5,006 bases of DNA, taken from NCBI GenBank assembly GCA_902494295.1, contig CABUSL010000128.1, forward strand, positions 1 through 5,006, in the 5' to 3' direction. Each line of letters opens with the position of its first letter. Within the stretch, counting starts at the first letter, position 1. Below the pieces are notes generated by a model. The model worked only from the letters and a program-made list of their open reading frames with translations, made no database searches and was not told where the DNA came from. The translations under genes and the position numbers were made by a program. Of the stretch, positions 1 to 4,453 are shown in pieces. Source of the DNA: an uncultured Collinsella sp. Its GTDB lineage: Bacteria; Actinomycetota; Coriobacteriia; Coriobacteriales; Coriobacteriaceae.

Positions 1-386
1 CCCGGCCAGCATCGTTGGGCAAGCGCGCGGGCCTCATGAGGGATATCCACGCCATAGCGATCGAGTGCCTCGGCATCATCAACCAGCCAGGCAACCGTTT
101 GCGTGAGCTCGCGCTGCTTGAGGGTAAAGATACGACGATAGCCGGTACCGAGTGCGGGGACCGCGGCGCCGTTGACGGTGGCCTGCGGATCGCGCGGCCA
201 CGGCAGAGGTTCACTTGTATCTTGTGGAACGGCATCCGAGAAGGCGTTGACTGCCACGGCGACACCGTAGACCGTCTCGGTTGGAATAAGCGCCAGGCCA
301 CCGCGACCGAGTAGCTCGGCCGTACGCTCGACGGCGAGCCGATGCGGCTCACGCGTTCCCTCGAATACCCGATAGACCGTCTGCAT
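1..386 (-). CDS. tsaC: L-threonylcarbamoyladenylate synthase (TsaC/Sua5/YrdC family), 5' part, runs off the left edge
   Basis: The enzyme condenses threonine, bicarbonate and ATP into threonylcarbamoyl-AMP, the donor for t6A at position 37 of ANN-decoding tRNAs in the cytoplasm. The window holds 128 complete codons from the ATG at 386. Visible YrdC-fold signatures are GGLALIPTETVYGVAVAVNA (about residues 29-48), where PTETVYG is the nucleotide/threonine-binding strand-loop, the KxR motif in IFTLKQR (about 86-92), and RCWPG at the edge, matching the conserved WPGPLT segment. About 30 residues rich in Pro, Asp and Ala (52-82) separate PTETVYG from KxR, longer than in typical members, and the usual KGRP reads KQRE. 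An AAGGGG at 398-403 lies 11 bases before the ATG, rather far. In many actinobacteria this gene directly follows prmC; here a toxin-antitoxin pair intervenes. Family is secure; the missing C-terminus prevents telling a short TsaC from a long Sua5. Confidence 0.88.
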   Translation of the reverse strand, partial: MQTVYRVFEGTREPHRLAVERTAELLGRGGLALIPTETVYGVAVAVNAFSDAVPQDTSEPLPWPRDPQATVNGAAVPALGTGYRRIFTLKQRELTQTVAWLVDDAEALDRYGVDIPHEARALAQRCWP

Positions 387-534
387 GTGTATGCCAGCCC
401 CTTACGCTCTGGTGCAAGTTTGTTTACTGTGGGGCATTCTCGCACGAAACGTTCAACCTATTTGCCCAGAGCGCATGTTGGTTTGGTGAGCGGCTCTAGT
501 AGTCGGTGAAAGTGAGGGGGTTAATTGAAGATTT
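387..534. other. Intergenic gap between antitoxin gene and tsaC
   Basis: This 148-base gap holds no open frame that looks coding. I see no convincing promoter for tsaC on the minus strand: a TTGAAC at 449-454 has no matching -10 at normal spacing. I also see no GC-rich hairpin followed by T residues after the antitoxin stop. The one visible structure is an 8-bp inverted repeat, CGCTCTGG at 405-412 and CCAGAGCG at 466-473, with 53 bases between. It could be an operator-like pair or chance. Confidence 0.5.
405..473. repeat. 8-bp inverted repeat upstream of tsaC
   Basis: CGCTCTGG (405-412) is repeated in inverse orientation as CCAGAGCG (466-473). The proximal arm sits just upstream of the tsaC ribosome binding site. 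The 53-base separation is large for a hairpin, so any role would more likely be as two protein-binding half-sites. Function unknown. Confidence 0.35.
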
Positions 535-837
535 TTAGCGCGCAAGCGTAACGGTACGATCGGGAAACTCGATGCTTGCAACCAGTTTTCCGCCGAGGCT
601 CTCTGCGTACCTGCTCAGCGTGTCGAGCCTCATCGAACCCAACTCCCCACGCTCGAGCTCGGATACACGTTTTTGAGAAACGCCCATCGACTGGGCGACC
701 GACGCCTGTGTTAGATCTTTTAACCTGCGAATCTGAGCAAGCTTATAGGCTTCGATACGATCGCGAGTCCTCTCCTGCTCGGCGGTAATGGAGTCGCGTG
801 TTATCCCGCGAGATTCCATATACTCATGCAGTTCCAT
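535..837 (-). CDS. higA: XRE-family antitoxin of a HigBA-type toxin-antitoxin pair
   Basis: A 100-residue DNA-binding protein expected to bind and neutralise the toxin encoded just upstream and to repress the shared promoter. A Cro/C1-type helix-turn-helix spans about residues 33-87: AQIRRLKDLTQASVAQSMGV covers the first helices, SQKRVSELERGE the recognition helix and following turn, and LDTLSRYAESLGGKL the last helices. The GGKL-VASIEF ending is typical of antitoxins paired with Gp49-like toxins. The start is the ATG at 837. An AAGGAGG at 848-854 lies 10 bases upstream, slightly far, and the gap is a perfect palindrome, CTCGATCGAG. The gene overlaps the toxin gene by 14 bases in another frame, so translation is probably coupled. 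Toxin-first order is the Hig arrangement. Family assignment is strong; the symbol is by type, not proven orthology. Confidence 0.88.
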   Translation of the reverse strand: MELHEYMESRGITRDSITAEQERTRDRIEAYKLAQIRRLKDLTQASVAQSMGVSQKRVSELERGELGSMRLDTLSRYAESLGGKLVASIEFPDRTVTLAR

Positions 838-1219
838 CTCGATCGAGCCTCCTTACGTGGCGACGGTATATTTGCTCGGCCCTTGGAATGTTGATCGCAT
901 ACCAACCGTTCCATTTTGCCCTTGACGATCCCGCTCGCGACTTATCACCCGCCAATAGCAATACCGCCTGGCGCTTGGGGTCAAAGGCGAAGAGGATGCG
1001 AATCACCTGCCCACCACACGACGTCACTCTCAGCTCCTTTAAATGATGAAGCTTCGAGCCCTTTACGCGGTCAACCAGCGGACGACCAAGGCTGGGACCT
1101 TCCTTCTCGAGCACCAAAAGGTCTGCATAAATCTGCTTCAGCGTAGCTTCATCCTGCTCATCAAGCCAAGGTTCAATGTAATCAAGCACGATACGGTACC
1201 GATGCAGCTGATTTGACAT
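824..1219 (-). CDS. higB: RelE/ParE-superfamily toxin, Gp49-like (HigB type)
   Basis: A 131-residue protein matching the phage-derived Gp49-like branch of RelE/HigB toxins, many of which are ribosome-dependent mRNA endonucleases; the activity is inferred from family. Signatures in order: an N-terminal helical part (about 14-40), GPSLGRPLVDRVKGSKLHHL followed by KELR (41-64), the core strand VIRILFAFDPKRQAVLLLAGDK (about 72-93), and WNGWYAINIPRAEQIYRRHV (103-122). This is the order seen in actinobacterial members, and family length is roughly 100-130 residues. The ATG at 1219 has a strong AAGGAG at 1226-1231, six bases away. The stop overlaps the antitoxin start. The gene begins 75 bases after the prmC stop, so read-through from prmC is possible. 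The frame is intact, suggesting a functional module. Confidence 0.88.
   Translation of the reverse strand: MSNQLHRYRIVLDYIEPWLDEQDEATLKQIYADLLVLEKEGPSLGRPLVDRVKGSKLHHLKELRVTSCGGQVIRILFAFDPKRQAVLLLAGDKSRAGSSRAKWNGWYAINIPRAEQIYRRHVRRLDRDGTA
838..847. promoter_or_regulatory. 10-bp palindrome between antitoxin Shine-Dalgarno and start codon
   Basis: CTCGATCGAG is a perfect palindrome filling exactly the gap between the AAGGAGG (848-854) and the antitoxin ATG (837). It also lies within the 3' end of the toxin gene, so protein coding constrains it. It could be a binding site or could affect initiation, but a palindrome without a loop is not a normal hairpin. Weak evidence. Confidence 0.25.
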
Positions 1220-1228
1220 ACCTTTCTC

Positions 1229-1243
1229 CTTCTATAGTAGAAG
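1229..1243. promoter_or_regulatory. Candidate operator of the toxin-antitoxin operon
   Basis: CTTCTA-TAG-TAGAAG is an inverted repeat with 6-bp perfect arms and a 3-base centre, overlapping the toxin's AAGGAG on the minus strand. XRE antitoxins usually autoregulate by binding short palindromes at their promoter, so this is the best operator candidate in the 75-base prmC-higB gap. A further palindrome, TTGCGCAA at 1270-1277, lies closer to prmC. I found no clean -35/-10 pair at a sensible distance. Confidence 0.4.
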
Positions 1244-1255
1244 TTTTACGGTATA

Positions 1256-1277
1256 TTGCAAGGACAAACTTGCGCAA
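1256..1277 (-). repeat. Imperfect hairpin just after prmC
   Basis: On the minus strand TTGCGCAAG and CTTGCAA face each other across a 6-base loop (TTTGTC), forming a stem with one unpaired position. It lies 18 bases after the prmC stop. It is AT-rich and is not followed by a T run, so it is a poor intrinsic terminator; it could be an operator for the toxin-antitoxin pair or a weak pause site. Confidence 0.25.
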
Positions 1278-1294
1278 ATGTCTATTTATTCAGC

Positions 1295-2569
1295 TTAAAT
1301 ACGCTGTTTGGGCTCGGTGACGATGGCTCGAACGATGCGGGGACGATCGGTGAGGTCGTGGACGATACGCACGTCCGAAAGGCCTGCTTGACGACAGAGC
1401 TCGGCCGCGGCGTCGAGCGCGCCCTCGTAGAGCTCGCAGGCAAACAGGCCGCCGGCACGCAGCATGTAGGGCGCCGCGTTGAGCAGGCGGCGGAAGATAT
1501 CGAGACCGTCGGCACCGCCCTCGAGCGCCAGATCGGGCTCAAAGTCCTTGACCTCATGCGGCAGCGAGCGCATGACATCGGTGGGGATGTAGGGCGGGTT
1601 GGAGACGAGTACGTCAAAGGTGCCCCACTCTTCGCGGGGAATGGAACTCACCAGGTTGGTGAGGCTGAAGGCGACCTCGTCGGACGTGAGGCCAAGCGCA
1701 TCGCGGTTTTTGGTAGCAAGGTCGATGGCGCGCGGCTCGATATCGGTAGCAGTGCAGGTAACGTGCCCGCGGCGCTCCCAGGCAAGGGAGAGCGAAATGC
1801 AGCCCGTGCCGCAGCCGACCTCGAGAACGCGGGCAGTGCGGGGCTCGGCTGGGGCAGATACGTTAGCCTCGGCGGCATCTTGCGCGGGAGTCGCCTGTTG
1901 GTCGTTGTCCTCAATGGCGATGCCGTATTCGTCGAGCTCGGGCTCGGGGGTTTCCATGGCCTCTGCTTCTGCCGCTTCGGCTTCTGCTGCCTGCGCGGCG
2001 GCTTCCTCGGCCTCGCGGTCGGCCAGTTCCTCGGCATAGGCGCGGCTACCGAGCACGTCGCTACCCAGCGCAGCCTCATCGGCGGCCGTCAGGTTGGCGG
2101 CACGGCGCTCGGCGGCCGCGCGTTCGTCAGCCAGCGCCGCCTCGGCTTTGCGGGCCTGCTCGACCTCATCGTTCCAAGGCAGCTCCACGCGCTGGCGGGC
2201 AGCGGCCTCGGGGCTCAGCACCTCGGCATCCAGATAGTTCAGAACTTCTTCGACGAGCATCTCGGTCTCGGGGCGCGGGATGAGCACACCGGGGGCGCAC
2301 GCGACGTCGATCATGCGAAACTGCGTGCTACCGGTGATGTACTGCAGCGGCTCGCCCTTCGCGCGACGGACGACCGCCGCGTGCATGGTCTCGAGCTGCG
2401 CTGCGTCGAGCGTCTCGTCCATGCGCATATATAAGTCGATACGCGCCAGACCCGTAGCTGCGCACAGCAGCCACTCGGCAGAAAGACGGGGGTGCTCCTC
2501 GCCGCGCTCGGCCAGGTACTCCTTGGTCCACTCGAGACAACGCTTGATGGTCCAGATCTCGTTTGCCAT
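1295..2569 (-). CDS. prmC: Peptide chain release factor N5-glutamine methyltransferase with a large acidic insertion
   Basis: PrmC methylates the glutamine of the GGQ loop in RF1 and RF2 using SAM, raising release efficiency. The N-terminal helical domain (about 1-90) contains GEPLQYITG (72-80); the linker carries IPRPETE (97-103); the Rossmann methyltransferase domain has motif I VLEVGCGTG (248-256), the catalytic NPPY (324-327), EPDLALEGGADGLDIFR (344-360) and a DRPRIVRA ending. At 424 residues it is about 140 longer than usual. The excess is an Ala/Glu-rich, probably helical or disordered segment at about 114-245. The ATG at 2569 is preferred over the TTG at 2644: GGGGAGGG (2574-2581) stands just upstream, homology to PrmC starts at MANEIW, and that TTG lies in a promoter-like -35. 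Its substrate gene prfA is the next gene upstream, 596 bases away. Confidence 0.93.
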   Translation of the reverse strand: MANEIWTIKRCLEWTKEYLAERGEEHPRLSAEWLLCAATGLARIDLYMRMDETLDAAQLETMHAAVVRRAKGEPLQYITGSTQFRMIDVACAPGVLIPRPETEMLVEEVLNYLDAEVLSPEAAARQRVELPWNDEVEQARKAEAALADERAAAERRAANLTAADEAALGSDVLGSRAYAEELADREAEEAAAQAAEAEAAEAEAMETPEPELDEYGIAIEDNDQQATPAQDAAEANVSAPAEPRTARVLEVGCGTGCISLSLAWERRGHVTCTATDIEPRAIDLATKNRDALGLTSDEVAFSLTNLVSSIPREEWGTFDVLVSNPPYIPTDVMRSLPHEVKDFEPDLALEGGADGLDIFRRLLNAAPYMLRAGGLFACELYEGALDAAAELCRQAGLSDVRIVHDLTDRPRIVRAIVTEPKQRI

Positions 2570-2617
2570 GGGGCCCTCCCCTCTTAAGCGCCGGACGGCG
2601 CGCGAATGTCGGAGCAG

Positions 2618-2644
2618 ATTGTAAGCGAGGCTAGCGCTTGGCAA
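2618..2644 (-). promoter_or_regulatory. Candidate sigma-70-type promoter for prmC
   Basis: On the minus strand TTGCCA (2639-2644, 5 of 6 to TTGACA) and TACAAT (2618-2623, 5 of 6 to TATAAT) are separated by 15 bases, short of the ideal 17. A start near 2611 would give a leader of about 40 bases before the ATG at 2569. This would let prmC, and perhaps the toxin-antitoxin pair behind it, be transcribed separately from prfA. Prediction from sequence only. Confidence 0.45.
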
Positions 2645-2708
2645 GGGGCGATTGAAGGCGATTATCGAGAATCAGCCCAGAATTTTGCACCGGGCTCGCT
2701 CAAAGTGT

Positions 2709-2816
2709 TCATTCGCCGACGTCTAAATTTGCATTCGTCAAGCTTTTGGCAAGGTTGACCCAAAACTGACCAATATCTAACCAAGAACTTGCCACATCGC
2801 TTGACGCACGACCCAT
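2709..2816 (-). CDS. Possible 35-residue small ORF in the prfA-prmC gap
   Basis: An ATG at 2816 opens a frame ending in TGA at 2709-2711, giving a peptide beginning MGRASSDVASSWLDIGQFWV. The frame is open further upstream to about 2877. No Shine-Dalgarno precedes the ATG, and the region overlaps the nested inverted repeat and the 11-base-spaced hexamers, so it may be coincidental. Amino-acid usage is protein-like, with three aromatic residues in the middle, but I do not recognise any family. It could also be a remnant of a broken gene. Low confidence. Confidence 0.2.
   Translation of the reverse strand: MGRASSDVASSWLDIGQFWVNLAKSLTNANLDVGE
2736..2806. repeat. Nested inverted repeat
   Basis: The outer arms CGTCAAGC (2736-2743) and GCTTGACG (2799-2806) pair over 8 bp; the inner arms TGGCAAG (2747-2753) and CTTGCCA (2788-2794) pair over 7 bp. 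They are separated by a small internal loop (TTT against CATC) and enclose 34 bases. As RNA or cruciform DNA this would be a two-step hairpin. No T run follows on either strand, so it is not an intrinsic terminator. Confidence 0.45.
2755..2793 (+). repeat. Four hexamer direct repeats on an 11-base period
   Basis: TTGACC (2755-2760), CTGACC (2766-2771), CTAACC (2777-2782) and CTTGCC (2788-2793) each start 11 bases apart with AT-rich 5-base spacers. Hexamers with 5-base spacers on one face of the helix are the typical layout of binding sites for OmpR/PhoB-family response regulators. The array lies about 110 bases upstream of the candidate prmC -35. Whether a regulator binds is unknown, and the fourth copy is degenerate. 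Confidence 0.35.
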
Positions 2817-2864
2817 CAAAAAATGCACTGCGACTTCTTGGACGATTTTTTGAGCAATATTTTC

Positions 2865-2884
2865 AATAGCAGATGAATGCTATT
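2865..2884. repeat. 7-bp inverted repeat
   Basis: AATAGCA (2865-2871) and TGCTATT (2878-2884) form a 7-bp stem with a 6-base loop (GATGAA). It is AT-rich, and no T run follows on either strand. It is one of several short inverted repeats clustered in this gap. Confidence 0.4.
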
Positions 2885-2890
2885 AATTAC

Positions 2891-2913
2891 TTTGAGCAGG
2901 TAGACAGCTCAAA
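2891..2913. repeat. 7-bp inverted repeat
   Basis: TTTGAGC (2891-2897) and GCTCAAA (2907-2913) form a 7-bp stem with a 9-base loop. TTTGAGCA also occurs directly at 2848-2855, so this motif is present more than once in the gap. Role unknown. Confidence 0.4.
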
Positions 2914-2960
2914 TGCCATCACAACTGATTGAATAACATCTCAAAGCAATGTGCCCAACC

Positions 2961-2989
2961 TAGTCATTTAAGAACGTCCCCAATGACTA
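2961..2989. repeat. 8-bp inverted repeat with 13-base loop
   Basis: TAGTCATT (2961-2968) and AATGACTA (2982-2989) pair perfectly across TAAGAACGTCCCC. Subterminal hairpins of this size with a G/C block on one side occur at ends of some IS200-type and REP-type elements, but no such transposase is in the window, so this is only a structural observation. Confidence 0.4.
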
Positions 2990-3025
2990 CATCTAAGGCG
3001 CTGCAGGTTGAGCATAAGTCAGCGA

Positions 3026-3124
3026 AAACGCCCCTAAGCGAGCAAGGTGACGTGAAAGAGGAGGGAAGCGTACTTTGGGTACGCGACCGACGATTGAACG
3101 TCAGATTGCCGCTTAGGGGCGTTT
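3026..3124. repeat. Long stepped hairpin (25 paired positions) downstream of prfA
   Basis: AAACGCCCCTAAGCG (3026-3040) pairs perfectly with CGCTTAGGGGCGTTT (3110-3124) over 15 bp. After one bulged A (3041) the pairing continues with GCAA/TTGC (3042-3045 with 3106-3109), a 2x2 internal loop, and TGACGT/ACGTCA (3048-3053 with 3098-3103). A terminal hairpin GCGTAC-TTTGG-GTACGC (3068-3084) sits inside. The four helices are strictly nested, suggesting selection for an RNA or DNA fold rather than chance. On the minus strand it is followed by GTTTTCGC, a weak T tract, so it may help end prfA transcripts. It could also be a dispersed palindromic repeat unit or a structured RNA. Confidence 0.6.
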
Positions 3125-3137
3125 GCAGCGTCGAGCC

Positions 3138-3165
3138 GTTACGGCGTTTGGTAAAACGCCGTAAC
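3138..3165 (-). terminator. Perfect 12-bp hairpin immediately after the prfA stop
   Basis: GTTACGGCGTTT (3138-3149) and AAACGCCGTAAC (3154-3165) form a 12-bp perfect stem with a 4-base loop, starting on the first base after the prfA stop codon. It lacks a T run, so it is not a textbook intrinsic terminator; it may protect the mRNA 3' end, or act together with the long hairpin 14 bases further on. Confidence 0.5.
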
Positions 3166-4233
3166 TTAAACGGCCTGTGCCAGCTTCTCGGCTCGCTCGG
3201 CGGCGGCGAGTGCCTCGATGACGGTGCCGAGTTGGTCGCCCAGGAGGACGCCGTTGTAGGTGGAGTTGAAGCCGATGCGGTGATCGGTCACGCGGTCCTG
3301 GGGCTGGTTGTAGGTACGGATCTTCTCGGAACGGTTGCCGTGGCCGATCTGGCTTTGGCGCTCGGCACCGAGCTCTGCCTGCTGCTTCTCGAGCTCCATC
3401 TCGTACAGACGGGCGCGCAGCATCTGCATGCAGACTTCGCGGTTCTGAATCTGGGAGCGCTGTTCCTGCGACTGCACCACGGTGTTGGTGGGCAGGTGGG
3501 TGATGCGCACGGCGGAATACGTGGTGTTAACGCACTGACCGCCAGGGCCGGAGGCGCAGTAGGTGTCGATGCGCAGGTCGGACTGGTTGATCTGGACGTC
3601 GATTTCCTCGGCCTCGGGAAGTACGGCGACGGTAGCCGTGGAGGTCTGAATGCGGCCCTGGGACTCGGTCTTGGGGACGCGCTGGACGCGGTGCACGCCG
3701 GACTCGAACTTCATGACGGAGTAGACGCGGTCGCCCTCGACCTTGAACTCGATGGACTTAAAGCCGCCAGCCTCGCTGGGGCTGGAATCGAGCACCGTGG
3801 TCTTCCAACCACGCGACTCGCAGAAGCGCTGGTACATCTTGTACAGATCGCCGGCAAAGATGGCGGCCTCGTCGCCACCGGCGGCGGAGCGGATCTCGAC
3901 GATGGTGTTCTTGTCGTCGTTGGGGTCGCTCGGGATGAGCATGTACTTGATGTCTTCCTCGAGCTGTGGGAGCTTTTCCTCGTTCTCGGAGATGTCCATC
4001 TGGAGCATCTCCTTCTCGTCCGCATCGCTGGTGTCGCGGAGCATCTCCTTGGCGGCCTCGATGTCATCGAGCGCGCCGATGTACTCGCGCGAGGCGGCGA
4101 TGAGGTCGGACTGGTGTGCGTACTCCTTGTTGAGACGCGTGAACTCCTTGATGTCGGAGGCGACGGCCGGGTCGGAGAGCTTCTTCTCGAGCTCCTCGTA
4201 GGCCTTAATAATCTTTTCGAGCTTGTCGCGCAT
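3166..4233 (-). CDS. prfA: Peptide chain release factor 1 (RF1)
   Basis: RF1 recognises UAA and UAG in the ribosomal A site and triggers release of the finished protein. The 355 residues match normal RF1 length. Domain 1 is an N-terminal helical coiled coil (about 1-105). The codon-recognition PxT tripeptide reads PKT (187-189) inside the conserved VQRVPKTESQGRIQTS, identifying RF1 rather than RF2 (SPF). The peptidyl-transferase loop is SGPGGQCVNT, with GGQ at 231-233, the PrmC target. The C-terminal RSEKIRTYNQPQDRVTDHRI (301-320) is highly conserved. The ATG at 4233 has AAAGGAG at 4241-4247, seven bases away. A strong hairpin starts directly after the stop. prmC lies next downstream on the same strand but 596 bases away. 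The upstream neighbour is a surface protein, not rpmE as in many actinobacteria. Confidence 0.97.
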   Translation of the reverse strand: MRDKLEKIIKAYEELEKKLSDPAVASDIKEFTRLNKEYAHQSDLIAASREYIGALDDIEAAKEMLRDTSDADEKEMLQMDISENEEKLPQLEEDIKYMLIPSDPNDDKNTIVEIRSAAGGDEAAIFAGDLYKMYQRFCESRGWKTTVLDSSPSEAGGFKSIEFKVEGDRVYSVMKFESGVHRVQRVPKTESQGRIQTSTATVAVLPEAEEIDVQINQSDLRIDTYCASGPGGQCVNTTYSAVRITHLPTNTVVQSQEQRSQIQNREVCMQMLRARLYEMELEKQQAELGAERQSQIGHGNRSEKIRTYNQPQDRVTDHRIGFNSTYNGVLLGDQLGTVIEALAAAERAEKLAQAV

Positions 4234-4314
4234 GGCGGGACTCCTTTATGTGCGTGAAGGTGAAAATCGGCAGAGTTGATGGGGCGCGCGGCGCCACTGC
4301 GGGGGTAAGCCCAG

Positions 4315-4368
4315 CTAGAACATGTCGATCTTCAGATACATGCGCATCCCTTCGCGTATGGGGTACAT
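4315..4368 (-). CDS. Possible 17-residue leader peptide upstream of prfA, ending at UAG
   Basis: The frame reads MYPIREGMRMYLKIDMF and ends in TAG, 81 bases before the prfA ATG. The internal ATG at 4341 has GAAGGG six bases upstream, a better start than the first ATG. A short frame ending in UAG, one of the two stops read by RF1, ahead of the RF1 gene could sense RF1 activity, comparable in idea to the known UGA frameshift control of prfB. No such control is established for prfA, so this is speculative; the fragment may equally belong to a dispersed repeat. Confidence 0.18.
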   Translation of the reverse strand: MYPIREGMRMYLKIDMF

Positions 4369-4388
4369 AGTTGCGGTCTAACCCATAC
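4356..4388. repeat. 7-bp inverted repeat upstream of prfA
   Basis: GTATGGG (4356-4362) and CCCATAC (4382-4388) pair across 19 bases, and the first ATG of the possible leader frame lies in the loop on the minus strand. It may be a fold in the prfA leader RNA, or a chance match. Confidence 0.3.
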
Positions 4389-4453
4389 ATGATAGCGTGC
4401 GCAGGCATACCTGCATATAACCCGCACGGAATGTAACTCCTTCACCTGCGGTT

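Larger units (their letters stand above)
2570..3165. other. 596-base non-coding, partly AT-rich stretch between prfA and prmC
   Basis: In most genomes prfA and prmC are adjacent or overlap. Here they are separated by 596 bases without a recognisable gene. The middle (about 2650-3020) is clearly richer in A and T than the flanking genes. From prfA outward it contains a 12-bp hairpin (3138-3165), a stepped 25-bp hairpin (3026-3124), an 8-bp inverted repeat (2961-2989), two 7-bp inverted repeats (2891-2913 and 2865-2884), a nested inverted repeat with four 11-base-spaced hexamers inside (2736-2806), and a probable prmC promoter (2618-2644). The base composition and density of inverted repeats suggest inserted or repeat-derived DNA, but no transposase, target-site duplication or integrase was found. 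Confidence 0.55.

Noticed and set aside
15..314. Plus-strand frame of 99 codons at the left edge
   Set aside because: It is the shadow of tsaC, whose minus-strand frame has the YrdC-family motifs.
1220..1260. Promoter TTGCAA-N16-TACTAT for the toxin-antitoxin operon
   Set aside because: The predicted start would fall inside the toxin ribosome binding site, leaving no room for a functional leader.
1256..2434. Long plus-strand open frame of 392 codons antisense to prmC
   Set aside because: It lies opposite a gene with clear PrmC motifs; low-complexity Gly/Leu/Val-rich translation is typical of the complement of a GC-rich gene, and it has no recognisable domain.
2570..2644. Upstream TTG start giving PrmC 25 more residues
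   Set aside because: Homology and a strong GGGGAGGG favour the ATG at 2569, and the TTG is part of a promoter-like -35 element.
2929..4257. Long plus-strand open frame of 442 codons antisense to prfA
   Set aside because: It is the complement of the highly conserved RF1 gene, rich in Gly, Leu, Val and Asp with no domain; only its first part lies in the non-coding gap, where it merely crosses the stepped hairpin.
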